21,101 nt of DNA. Source: Armatimonadota bacterium (GTDB lineage Bacteria > Armatimonadota > Armatimonadia > Armatimonadales > Armatimonadaceae). How positions within the stretch are numbered: position 1 is the stretch's first letter; each line of letters starts with the position of its first letter. A program made the position numbers and the translations under genes. Below, in pieces: positions 1 through 7,693 of the stretch. The notes under the pieces were generated by a model, which made no database searches, was not told where the DNA came from, and worked only from the letters and a program-made list of their open reading frames with translations. The stretch lies in assembly GCA_014381035.1 (NCBI GenBank), contig JACMIS010000926.1, positions 1 to 21,101 on the forward strand, written 5' to 3'.

Positions 1-1037
1 AGGGCTTGCCCCGTCGTTCCTACCCCACCCTGATGCACGACGACGGCGGCACGCTTCATTAGTTCGCCGTAGGGAGCATACTCGAACGCGACAACCCCTT
101 CGGGGAGGGCGCGGTCCGGACGGTTGCGCGGGTCCTTGCCGATCAACAGGATCGCACGCCGATGCAACATACGCGCCGCTTCCGCCGACTGTCGGAAAAA
201 GTCTCCCGCCATCAGCACCGCCGCCGTACCGAGCGTGAACAGGATCGGTGGCTCTCCGGCTTGCAGGAACGCTTCCAGTGCCGGTTCCAATGTGGCTTCC
301 TTATCGGAAAGGCGGTCATAGAAGCAGAAGCCGGTCTGATACGCATTCGCGGGCCAGTCGCTTTGCGGCTTGGCGAGCGCGGACGAAAACAGAACCAGCG
401 TCCCGAACGGCGAGAACTGTCCCTCGAAAATCGGGTGTCTGCCTTGTGGCATGCCCAGATCGGCGCGAAGACGCGGCACCTCTTTCGCCCAGCGTAATGT
501 GTCAATCTTCGCCAGTTTCACAATCGGAGCGACGGCTCCGGGCGGCAGTTGGTGCATCAGCCAGCCGGTATGACCGGGAGTTCCTGGCGGTGTCGGCGGA
601 TCATACACCGACGCAAATACGATGGGTTGTAACACTGTGGAAAGCCAGGGGATTCCGAATTTTTCGGCGACAATCGGCACAGCGTAGGTGATCGGGTGCG
701 ACAAAAGCAGGTCCGCGCCCTGCGCCGCCGTGACCGCGTCCTCATACATCAGACGGAGCGACGGCATCAGCGTATCGCGCACCACGGATTTCGTGCCGCT
801 ACGCCCCTGCATCCAGCGTCGCGCCATGTTGGGGACTAAATCAAACGGGGGGAGGTTAGGACGTAACGGGAAGAAATCAATCCCCATTGCCTCTATTTTT
901 TCCCGGTAAAAGGCGACGGTGGCAATCGCGGGACGATGCCCCCGCTCTTTCAAGCCCTGTGCGAGGGCGATATAGGGATGCAGATCGCCGAACGACCCCC
1001 AGGTAAAGAGAACGATCCGCTTGCTTTGTTTGCTCAT
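1..1037 (-). CDS. GT-B glycosyltransferase, MGT/sterol-glucosyltransferase/RhlB-like (3' end cut off)
   Basis: The reading frame starts at the ATG at 1037 and runs off the left edge, so about 345 residues are present and the C-terminal tail is missing. An in-frame TGA three codons upstream fixes the start; the Shine-Dalgarno match is weak. The N-terminus, SKRIVLFTWGSFGDLHPYIA, is the Rossmann loop of GT28/GT1-type enzymes, followed by LAQGLKERGHRPAIAT. The C-terminal half has PPILFTLGTAAV and, near the edge, AAVVVHQGGVGTTGQA, the NDP-sugar-binding region of MGT-like and sterol 3-beta-glucosyltransferase families. Known for the family: transfer of a sugar from UDP- or dTDP-sugar to a lipid, sterol or natural-product acceptor in the cytosol or at the inner membrane face. 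The acceptor cannot be read from sequence. The gene diverges from the glycogen debranching enzyme gene. The family call is firm; the substrate is unknown. Confidence 0.9.
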   Translation of the reverse strand, partial: MSKQSKRIVLFTWGSFGDLHPYIALAQGLKERGHRPAIATVAFYREKIEAMGIDFFPLRPNLPPFDLVPNMARRWMQGRSGTKSVVRDTLMPSLRLMYEDAVTAAQGADLLLSHPITYAVPIVAEKFGIPWLSTVLQPIVFASVYDPPTPPGTPGHTGWLMHQLPPGAVAPIVKLAKIDTLRWAKEVPRLRADLGMPQGRHPIFEGQFSPFGTLVLFSSALAKPQSDWPANAYQTGFCFYDRLSDKEATLEPALEAFLQAGEPPILFTLGTAAVLMAGDFFRQSAEAARMLHRRAILLIGKDPRNRPDRALPEGVVAFEYAPYGELMKRAAVVVHQGGVGTTGQA

Positions 1038-1144
1038 TCCGGTTCAGTTTCCGTCCAATCGTGCTCCATTGCCTCTTGCATGGCAACGCCGAACGTTCGT
1101 AAGGGTCCCGTGACCTATTGTACTACAAAAGCGATTTCTATGAA

Positions 1145-1150
1145 AAGGGG
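1145..1150 (+). promoter_or_regulatory. Shine-Dalgarno site setting the debranching-enzyme start
   Basis: AAGGGG lies 7 bases before the ATG at 1158. The open frame extends back to 936, but that upstream part overlaps the divergent glycosyltransferase gene and has no family resemblance, so this site supports the 1158 start over earlier ones. Confidence 0.55.
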
Positions 1151-1157
1151 CATACGG

Positions 1158-3152
1158 ATGAAACATTATGAAACACGGGGCGGGTACACTACCGGCATGA
1201 CGCTTTCCGCCGAGACGCTTGCCGATTACGTTTCCTGCTCCCGCCGCGAATGGCTTTCGACCAATGGCACCGGGTCGTTCGCATCGGGGACGGTCGCCGG
1301 GGTCGCGACACGCGGATACCACGCATTACTGACCGCCGCGCTTCGCCCGCCCACCCACCGTATGGTCCTGCTTTCCTGCTTGCATGAGACCGTGACCATG
1401 AATGGCGTCGCATATGATCTGCACACCGGACGGTACGCGGACGGTACGCTACACCCACAAGGCTGGCACTATATCACTGCGTTCGATTCGTTGCCGGTCC
1501 CGACCTGGCAGTTCGATTTCCCGAATGGTTTACGGATCATCAAGCGGATATTTCTCGCGCCGGGGAAGAATACCGTTTATGTGACGTATGCGCGTGTCGG
1601 GGGCGTGGACGTGGACCTGACGCTCGCCCCGCTCGTTGCCTGGAAAGATTATCATCATCAAATGCGCCCCTGGGATGATTTCCCGGCGCGGCATGGCTTC
1701 GTCGAGAATGGCTACCAGTTGCAAGCGACCCCGGACGCTCCGATGCTCCGCCTTCTACTTCCGGGCGCGAAGTGGAGCCGCGCCGGTTGGTGGCATAGAA
1801 ACAATTTCCACGAACGCGAAGCCGAGCGCGGACAAGACCCCATCGAACACCTGTATTGCCCGGCGTCCGCGACTATCGCTCTTCATAAAGCCATCGAATC
1901 GGTAACATTCATAGCGACCATCGAACCAGAAGAACCCCGACCGGCAAGTTTAGTGATCGGTGACATCGTCCGGCGGCAAAACGAGTTGGTTGCCCTGGCA
2001 TTACGTCCGAGTAGCTCCGCCCCCAATTCTGGGGGAACCGGGGGGCGGGAATCCTCTCTCACAGACCTCGTCCTCGCCGCCGACCAGTTCGTCGTGCGCG
2101 GCGATGGCGTTCGCACGACGATCCTTGCCGGGTATCCGTGGTTCACCGATTGGGGACGCGACACGTTTATCGCGCTCCCCGGTATCTGTCTGGCGACCAG
2201 GCGGTTCGATGTCGCCCGCGAGATATTGACGGCGTTTGCCGGGTATGTCTCGCAGGGGATGATCCCGAACCGCTTTCCGGACGCCGGGGAAGACCCGGAT
2301 TATAACACTGTGGATGCGACTCTCTGGTTTGTCCATGCGTGTGGAGCGTATGAGGCGGCGACCGGCGACGGCGCGTTCCGCGACGAGATTGCCCCGGTTC
2401 TGCGCGACATCATCTCGTGGCACGTGCGGGGCACCCGATACGGCATCTGCATGGACCCCGAGGACGGTTTACTTTTGGCGGGGGAAGCGGGGACACAACT
2501 GACTTGGATGGACGCCAAAGTCGGCGATTATGTCGTCACGCCACGCATCGGGAAAGCGGTCGAGATCAACGCGCTCTGGATCCATGCCCTGACAATCGCC
2601 TGGGATCTGCTCGGCGAGGAAACACACCTCACGCTGATGTTACGCGCCGCCGAATCGTTCCGGTCGAAGTTCGTCCGACCGGACGGGAGCGGCTTATACG
2701 ACGTTATCGCGCCGGACGGGACGCCGGATCGCGCGATCCGCCCGAATCAGATCATCGCCGCCGCCGTGACCACGCATCTTTCGCGGGAAGAAACCCGGTC
2801 CATCGTAGACACCGTTACGCGGGAATTATTGACGCCCTACGGATTGCGCACTCTCGCACCGTCCGACCCGGCGTACCGACCGCGTTACGAGGGCAACGGT
2901 TTCTCCCGCGACACGGCGTACCATCAAGGCACGGTCTGGCCCTGGCTCCTCGGTCCCTACGCGGACGCACGGCGCAACGTGTACGGCGACACCGTTGACC
3001 TTTCCCCGGTGATGCGCCATCTCGGCGACTACGGGGTCGGCGGAATCGCGGAGGTGTTCGACGCCAGCGAGCCGCAACACCCGAACGGTTGTCCGTGGCA
3101 GGCATGGAGCGTCGCGGAAGTGCTACGGACCGCACTGTCGCAAAATAAGTAG
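1158..3152 (+). CDS. Glycogen debranching enzyme (amylo-alpha-1,6-glucosidase type, GDE_N + GDE_C)
   Basis: A 664-residue protein, close to the usual length of bacterial and archaeal GDE-type debranching enzymes. The N-terminal domain (about residues 15-225) opens with REWLSTNGTGSFASGT and GVATRGYHALL, typical of the GDE N-domain. The C-terminal (alpha/alpha)6 domain (about 300-655) contains WFTDWGRDTFIALPG, with the DWGRD box at residues 331-335, then IPNRFPD, YNTVDATLWF and YHQGTVWPWLLGPY. Known for the family: hydrolysis of alpha-1,6-linked glucose at glycogen branch stubs, in the cytosol. The start at 1158 is chosen from a Shine-Dalgarno match; ATGs at 1140 and 1197 are alternatives. The domains are joined by a Ser/Gly-rich linker encoded by a GC-rich palindrome (2016-2050). 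No glycogen synthase, branching enzyme or phosphorylase is nearby. The gene ends at a strong hairpin. Confidence 0.93.
   Translation: MKHYETRGGYTTGMTLSAETLADYVSCSRREWLSTNGTGSFASGTVAGVATRGYHALLTAALRPPTHRMVLLSCLHETVTMNGVAYDLHTGRYADGTLHPQGWHYITAFDSLPVPTWQFDFPNGLRIIKRIFLAPGKNTVYVTYARVGGVDVDLTLAPLVAWKDYHHQMRPWDDFPARHGFVENGYQLQATPDAPMLRLLLPGAKWSRAGWWHRNNFHEREAERGQDPIEHLYCPASATIALHKAIESVTFIATIEPEEPRPASLVIGDIVRRQNELVALALRPSSSAPNSGGTGGRESSLTDLVLAADQFVVRGDGVRTTILAGYPWFTDWGRDTFIALPGICLATRRFDVAREILTAFAGYVSQGMIPNRFPDAGEDPDYNTVDATLWFVHACGAYEAATGDGAFRDEIAPVLRDIISWHVRGTRYGICMDPEDGLLLAGEAGTQLTWMDAKVGDYVVTPRIGKAVEINALWIHALTIAWDLLGEETHLTLMLRAAESFRSKFVRPDGSGLYDVIAPDGTPDRAIRPNQIIAAAVTTHLSREETRSIVDTVTRELLTPYGLRTLAPSDPAYRPRYEGNGFSRDTAYHQGTVWPWLLGPYADARRNVYGDTVDLSPVMRHLGDYGVGGIAEVFDASEPQHPNGCPWQAWSVAEVLRTALSQNK
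2016..2050. repeat. GC-rich palindrome inside the debranching-enzyme gene
   Basis: CCGCCCCC (2017-2024) pairs with GGGGGCGG (2041-2048), and CCCCCA/TGGGGG (2020-2025 / 2030-2035) forms a nested smaller hairpin. It encodes the low-complexity linker SSSAPNSGGTGGRESS between the two enzyme domains. The base pattern resembles dispersed palindromic repeats (REP-like) more than coding sequence. That it is a mobile or dispersed repeat is inference, since no second full copy is in this window. Confidence 0.5.
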
Positions 3153-3194
3153 GATCCCTTCCGCGACCGGTCGTAGCCAGTCACGGAAGGGATC
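3153..3194. terminator. Bidirectional hairpin terminator between convergent genes
   Basis: GATCCCTTCCG (3153-3163) and CGGAAGGGATC (3184-3194) are perfect 11-base inverted arms. A further 7 inner pairs (two of them G-U when read on the minus strand) leave a 6-base loop, giving an 18-pair stem in the minus-strand transcript. It starts directly after the stop codon of the debranching enzyme and lies 19 bases past the stop of the metalloprotease, so it probably serves both. There is no long U tract; a short T-rich stretch follows on the minus strand. Confidence 0.75.
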
Positions 3195-3212
3195 ACCCCG
3201 ATACAATCGCAA

Positions 3213-4406
3213 CTATTTCTTCTTATCCCGTCGCAGACGGGTGCGCAGTTTCCGTGCCCCGACCCCGAGCAGACCGACCAATCCTCCGATACCCAGAGAA
3301 ATGGCGGCGGGCGGCGCGGGCACCGGCTGATAATTGATGTCATAACCGATCAGATCGAAGGCACGTAAATCGGCGGCGGAGATTTCCACCACTTGCCCCG
3401 CTGCAAGGGTCGGATCCATCACGCCGATCACGTTTCCCGCTGTAAGGTCACCGTCCTTCCAGTGACTGGCTTGGCGTCCATCCCCTTTATTTCTACCCGT
3501 GGACATGCGGAACTCCGAGTCCACATCATCCGTGATCGCTTCGACTCCAGTCAGCAAGGAGCGGGCGTTGGTCATAAATTGGGGAAGACTCCCTGGATCA
3601 CTCCCGGCGACATTGTCGGCAAAACGGAAGAGATCCAGCGTGTAAGGCGAGATCGAACCGCTCGCCGACGTATCAACGGTGTCGACCGCGGAAATAAAAC
3701 CAAGTAGGTGACCGATTTCGTGCGTCGCCACGGTTTCGAAGTCGGTCAGATTCGTGTTCATATTATCAGTGTTGTCATAGTCGAACGCAAAGTTCGTACT
3801 GAAGTTGATGATGCCGTCCGAGTCGCCTTGAGTTTCGTCTAAATCAGTAATCCCCAACGCTTTCAGGTTCGCCTTCGTTCCCGCCAATCCCCCAGAGAGA
3901 CTGAACCCTGAGGGGAGAAGTGCGTTACTGAATTGTGCGCTTGTCGGTACGCGGGTAGCGACGGTATCGTTCGCCCCTTCGTCCGTGGCGTCAGTGACTA
4001 CCTGACCGCGCAAAAAATCATAGTTGTAGGCGAACGCTCTCGGACGTGTTGACCCCAGAATCCCCCCACCCAGACTTTCGAAACCGGCGTCAATCGTGAC
4101 CGTAATCGGGTCCGATATGTACCGCTCCCAGTTCGTTGCCGCACGCTCGAAGGCGGCGAGAGCAGCAGCATCGTTGGACAGGGTGGCATTCGGTCTAATG
4201 ATGATATTGAAACTACCCAGGTTATAACCCGGTTCGGCGATGTCCGTAGTCGCTGTGCTTGTCGGGGTTGCAAGATGTCCGCTAATAAAATGTTGCGGAT
4301 CATCGCACAGCCCACAGGCATATGCCTGTGTTACGCCCCAAACAAGCCCCGTCAGGGTGCCGGTGAGTGTCAGCCATACGCTTCTTAAATTTCGGCGTGA
4401 AACCAT
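3213..4406 (-). CDS. Secreted zinc metalloprotease with PEP-CTERM-like sorting tail (NF038122-type)
   Basis: A 397-residue exported protein. Residues 1-30 are a signal peptide (basic start, hydrophobic LTGTLTGLVWG, AYA cleavage site). The zinc site is ATHEIGHLLGF, with HExxH at 229-233 and Glu230 as expected base. The C-terminus has PVPAPPAAIS, a glycine/leucine membrane helix and a basic tail RKLRTRLRRDKKK, the layout of an exosortase (PEP-CTERM) sorting signal, here with VPAPP rather than the classic VPEP. Known for such proteins: export, anchoring and later release or attachment at the cell surface. The residue three after the metzincin Gly is Ser, not His, so the third zinc ligand is uncertain (an Asp follows at 242). 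Expected role is extracellular proteolysis; the target is unknown. AAAGG lies about 11 bases before the ATG. No exosortase gene is in the window. Confidence 0.85.
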   Translation of the reverse strand: MVSRRNLRSVWLTLTGTLTGLVWGVTQAYACGLCDDPQHFISGHLATPTSTATTDIAEPGYNLGSFNIIIRPNATLSNDAAALAAFERAATNWERYISDPITVTIDAGFESLGGGILGSTRPRAFAYNYDFLRGQVVTDATDEGANDTVATRVPTSAQFSNALLPSGFSLSGGLAGTKANLKALGITDLDETQGDSDGIINFSTNFAFDYDNTDNMNTNLTDFETVATHEIGHLLGFISAVDTVDTSASGSISPYTLDLFRFADNVAGSDPGSLPQFMTNARSLLTGVEAITDDVDSEFRMSTGRNKGDGRQASHWKDGDLTAGNVIGVMDPTLAAGQVVEISAADLRAFDLIGYDINYQPVPAPPAAISLGIGGLVGLLGVGARKLRTRLRRDKKK

Positions 4407-4551
4407 AGTCGAAATCGCCTTTCTATAGCGAGCACGTTAAATTGGTTAGAAAAGAGGTACACACCACGGTTTGAAGAGAACTGTCGAGACAGGTATTCCG
4501 TGAAATGATTCTTCGCGTCCCGTAGATAAAAAGCGACAGTAGCGATTACAC

Positions 4552-4567
4552 TATGAATCGAATCATA
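4552..4567. promoter_or_regulatory. Near-palindrome in the 246-base intergenic region, possible operator
   Basis: TATGAATCGAATCATA is palindromic at all but one pair of positions. It lies about 150 bases upstream of the metalloprotease start, in the AT-richer stretch 4407-4652, which otherwise shows only a small CTGTC/GACAG hairpin (4481-4492). No regulator is known, and a chance palindrome of this quality is possible. Confidence 0.2.
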
Positions 4568-4652
4568 ACCCTCTCATAGGTGTAAAGTGCACAGGTATCA
4601 TTACCCACCGGCGATGCTTGCTTCAAACTCTGGATTGGAAATTTTTTGCGTA

Positions 4653-5060
4653 TTATTTGCACTTGCGGTATGAAGTGGCGGATTGCATATGTTTCTGGAG
4701 GCAGTGACCCCAGGCTTCGATTTCAACGTCGAGTATCTCTTGGACGATTATTTCCTCAGAAATACCACGTTCGCGCAAATCGAGTACTGGTCTGTTGGGA
4801 TCACACCCATGCTTTTCCCAAACGTGGTAGTGATACTGTGCATACTTGTAGCCGCACAACGTAAAGCCATTGCGAAACCAGTAAAGGGAGTTCAGAACGC
4901 TCTCGGGGGTGCATGTTTCGAAGAATACCTGCGGACGGCTACGGATACTGATGAGCCATGCGATGATCTCTTCGAGACGTTCATCGGAAAGTGCCTTACT
5001 CTCCTTGCACGACAACGTCTGGTACAACCGCTCACGGATTTCGTCCGTTAGTGCCAGCAT
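4653..5060 (-). CDS. Small unknown protein translationally coupled to the hexomutase fusion gene
   Basis: A 135-residue soluble, Cys- and aromatic-rich protein that I do not recognise. It has no signal peptide or membrane helix. A helical charged start (LTDEIRERLYQTL, DERLEEIIAWLISI) is followed by a Tyr/His/Trp-rich stretch (FTLCGYKYAQYHYHVWEKHG) and an acidic helical end. The start is well supported: AAGGGG (plus-strand 5067-5072) lies 6 bases before the ATG, and the ATG begins one base after the TAG of the upstream gene (TAG-G-ATG), a classic coupling arrangement. Base composition is visibly more AT-rich than the neighbours, which could indicate later acquisition. An open frame on the other strand (4683-5051) lacks such support. 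Coupling suggests co-expression with the phosphohexomutase fusion but says nothing of function. Confidence 0.7.
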   Translation of the reverse strand: MLALTDEIRERLYQTLSCKESKALSDERLEEIIAWLISIRSRPQVFFETCTPESVLNSLYWFRNGFTLCGYKYAQYHYHVWEKHGCDPNRPVLDLRERGISEEIIVQEILDVEIEAWGHCLQKHMQSATSYRKCK

Positions 5061-5061
5061 C

Positions 5062-7551
5062 CTATACCCCTTCGATAAGAGTGACGCCCGCCATGACTAA
5101 TTCGTCCGCCCGCTCCTGCGAGGGTGCTTCGGCGTAGACGCGCACCAGCGGTTCCGTGCCGGACGGGCGCAGGAGGAGCCACGATTCGTCGGCGAACGTG
5201 AGAAGCGTACCGTCTTTGCGCGTGATCCCTTTGAGCGACTCGCCCGCGAATTCGGATACTTTCAAGCCCTGAAGCGCGGCGATGATCTTCGGCATTTTTT
5301 CCGGGGTCGGGTGCAAGTCGTTTCGCGTGTATGCGTGGAAGCCGACTTCGGCGTAAATATCGTCAATCAACTCTTCGAGCAGCTTGCCGGATACCGCCAT
5401 CGCCTCCAGCAATAAAAGCCCCATCAGCACTCCGTCACGCTCCGGCAAATGGTTCTTGATGCCGATGCCCCCCGACTCCTCGCCGCCGATAAGAATATCT
5501 TCCGTGAGCATCTTCTCGCAAATATATTTGAAACCGATCGGGGTCTCGGAAAGCGGCAAGCCGTATTTCGCACACAGCCTGTCGAGCATGCGCGTGGTAG
5601 ATACGGTCCGCACGACACCGCCCGTCCATTTCTTCACGGTGAACAGGTGTTTTAGCAGTATGGTAAAAATCCGGTGGCAGTCCACGTATCGCCCCTGCGA
5701 GTCGCACGCGGCTAAGCGGTCGCCGTCACCGTCCAGGCAGATCCCGACCGACGCACCGCTCTCGCGCACCGCCTCAAAGAGGGCGTTCATATTCTGCTCT
5801 ATCGGTTCGGGAGTGATGCCGCCGAAATACGGGTTACGCTCGGAGCGGATCTCGATGACATCCACCTCCGCGCCGCGTAGAATGTTGGTCAGGTATCCCG
5901 CCCCGGAGCCGTACATCGGGTCAACGACCACTTTTAATCCCGCCTCGCGTATCTTTTTCAAATCGGTGAACCGTCCGCAGTGGGCTAAGAACGGTGCGGC
6001 GATGTTTTCCGTGGGCGGGTTCTCCCGTCGCGTCTGCGGAGCGGCACCGGAGCGGAGTAACTGGCGCAAATGCTCCTCGATCTGCCCGACCATCTCCGGC
6101 GTCGCCGACCCGCCGTAGTGCGCCTTGATCTTCAGACCGTTGTATTGCGGCGGATTGTGCGAGCCGGTAATCATCAGTCCCGCGGACGCGCCGTAGTAGC
6201 GACACGCGAACGAGACGGCGGGCGAGGTACACTCGCGGTCCGACAGGTAAGTGGGAACGCCGTTCGCCACCGCGACCTGCGCGACAGCGCGAGCAAACCA
6301 CTCGGACTGAGCGCGGCGATCATAGCCGATAACCAGTCCTTCCCCCGAAACTGCGCCCGATTTTATCCAGTTGCACACCGCCTGGGTCACGATGCGCACA
6401 TTGTCTACCGTGAAATCGTCGGCGATGATGCCGCGCCAACCGTCGGTACCGAACTTGATCGCCGCCCGCTGGATATCGCCCCGCGACGGCAACTTCGCCA
6501 CCACCGACGCGATCACGGCGTCCGCGCCGATCACCGACCCCGGTTGGACATTCGCGCCGGTGCGTACGACGCAGTTATCGCCGAGAATACACCCGCGCAC
6601 GGTCGCGCCCGTTTCGATGGTCGTACCCCGCCACAGGATAGAATCCTCGATGATCGCACCGTCGTCAATGCGGCATCGGGAGCCGATGGCACAGACGCCG
6701 GAAATGCGAACCTCCTTGCCGATTTCCGTGTGATGGTTGACGAAAATCCGCCCGGAAAGTCGCGCGGTCGGATGGATGACGGCGTGGTCGCCGACCCAGA
6801 CCCCCTGCCGCACTTCGTTCCCGCCGATGATGGCATCCACGGTATGTTCCAGAATGTCGGCTTGTGCCTGCTGGTAGTCGGGGAGCGTCGCGATGGACCG
6901 CCAGTACCGTCCTTCGTTCACGACGCCGTACATGGCGACGCCTTCGGTTAACAGTTGTGGAAACAGTTGCCGCTCGAACGACACCTCGGTATCGGGTGGC
7001 ATACGACGCAGAAGATCGCGGCGGATCACATACACCCCGGCGTTCACGAATCCGGATTGAGTCTCCTCGACCGACGGTTTTTCGCGGAACGCCGTGATCT
7101 TGCCGTCGCTGTCGAACGAAACGACGCCGAACCGGGACGGATTCTCGACCTGCGCCAGAAGCATGGTGACACCCGCGTCGCGCTCCTTATGTGATTCGAG
7201 TAACCGGGTCAGGTCGGCATCGGTCAGGTTGTGCCCATTGAGTACCAGAACCGACTCCTCGATCAGTCGGGTCAATACCGAGCGCACCGCGCCCGCCGTG
7301 CCGAGCGGAGCCAGTTCCCGGTGGTATCGAAGCGTCATTCCCAGTGCATCGCCCTCCTTGAACCGCGACTCGAACGCTTCCGGCATCACCTGCAAGCACA
7401 AAATCGCCTCGGTAATGCCGTGCTTGATCAGGAGTTCCAGCTGGTACTGTACGAGAGGCTTGCCGACAAGTGGGAGCATCGCTCGGGGTTGGCGGGCGGT
7501 TAAAGGGTAAAGGGGTGCGCCCCGCTCCCCGGCGAGAATGACGGCTTGCAT
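5062..7551 (-). CDS. Fusion of degenerate sugar nucleotidyltransferase domain, hexapeptide repeats and phosphoglucomutase/phosphomannomutase
   Basis: An 829-residue three-part protein. Residues 1-235 have the sugar-1-phosphate nucleotidyltransferase fold, 240-350 are left-handed beta-helix hexapeptide repeats, and 365-829 are an alpha-D-phosphohexomutase. The mutase half is intact: phosphoserine loop ITGSHNPP (Ser464), metal loop DGDGDR (607-612), sugar-binding GGEESGG (689-695) and phosphate-binding RPSGTEP (795-801). It should interconvert hexose 1- and 6-phosphates in the cytosol. The first domain aligns with GDP-mannose/glucose-1-phosphate transferases, but the signature reads AGERGAPLYPLT with PRAM instead of GTRLxPLT with PKPM. 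Gly-Asp of the metal site is Gly-His (107), and the second metal Asp of the WxDIG-type motif is Ser219. Architecture matches fusions called mannose-1-phosphate guanylyltransferase/phosphomannomutase; transferase activity looks unlikely here. First gene of a two-gene operon. Confidence 0.9.
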   Translation of the reverse strand: MQAVILAGERGAPLYPLTARQPRAMLPLVGKPLVQYQLELLIKHGITEAILCLQVMPEAFESRFKEGDALGMTLRYHRELAPLGTAGAVRSVLTRLIEESVLVLNGHNLTDADLTRLLESHKERDAGVTMLLAQVENPSRFGVVSFDSDGKITAFREKPSVEETQSGFVNAGVYVIRRDLLRRMPPDTEVSFERQLFPQLLTEGVAMYGVVNEGRYWRSIATLPDYQQAQADILEHTVDAIIGGNEVRQGVWVGDHAVIHPTARLSGRIFVNHHTEIGKEVRISGVCAIGSRCRIDDGAIIEDSILWRGTTIETGATVRGCILGDNCVVRTGANVQPGSVIGADAVIASVVAKLPSRGDIQRAAIKFGTDGWRGIIADDFTVDNVRIVTQAVCNWIKSGAVSGEGLVIGYDRRAQSEWFARAVAQVAVANGVPTYLSDRECTSPAVSFACRYYGASAGLMITGSHNPPQYNGLKIKAHYGGSATPEMVGQIEEHLRQLLRSGAAPQTRRENPPTENIAAPFLAHCGRFTDLKKIREAGLKVVVDPMYGSGAGYLTNILRGAEVDVIEIRSERNPYFGGITPEPIEQNMNALFEAVRESGASVGICLDGDGDRLAACDSQGRYVDCHRIFTILLKHLFTVKKWTGGVVRTVSTTRMLDRLCAKYGLPLSETPIGFKYICEKMLTEDILIGGEESGGIGIKNHLPERDGVLMGLLLLEAMAVSGKLLEELIDDIYAEVGFHAYTRNDLHPTPEKMPKIIAALQGLKVSEFAGESLKGITRKDGTLLTFADESWLLLRPSGTEPLVRVYAEAPSQERADELVMAGVTLIEGV

Positions 7552-7560
7552 AATATAACT

Positions 7561-7591
7561 ATCTTACCTAATCCGTCGCCGGAAATGTCAA
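7561..7591 (-). promoter_or_regulatory. Promoter of the hexomutase fusion operon, possibly leaderless
   Basis: On the minus strand, TTGACA (plus 7586-7591) and TAAGAT (plus 7561-7566) are separated by 19 bases, a long but usable spacer. Initiation about 7 bases past the -10 box would fall near 7554, three bases before the ATG at 7551. No Shine-Dalgarno sequence lies between, consistent with a leaderless or nearly leaderless mRNA. Confidence 0.45.
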
Positions 7592-7693
7592 GTCGCCAGA
7601 TCATCCCACGTTCGCCGCCTGGATGTTTATCGGGAGACCGGTCGGTACTCCTTGCCGTGTCGCTATCACGGGACAGGTGATATTATTTCCAGC

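Noticed and set aside
936..1157. Upstream extension of the debranching-enzyme frame to 936
   Set aside because: It overlaps the divergent glycosyltransferase coding region, carries no domain resemblance, and a Shine-Dalgarno match supports the start at 1158.
4683..5051. Plus-strand open frame opposite the coupled small gene
   Set aside because: No ribosome site or family match, while the minus-strand frame has a well-placed ribosome site and is coupled to its upstream gene.
6070..6951. 293-residue open frame opposite the hexomutase fusion gene
   Set aside because: Arg/Asp-rich low-complexity translation typical of the antisense frame of a GC-rich gene; the opposite strand codes for recognised domains.
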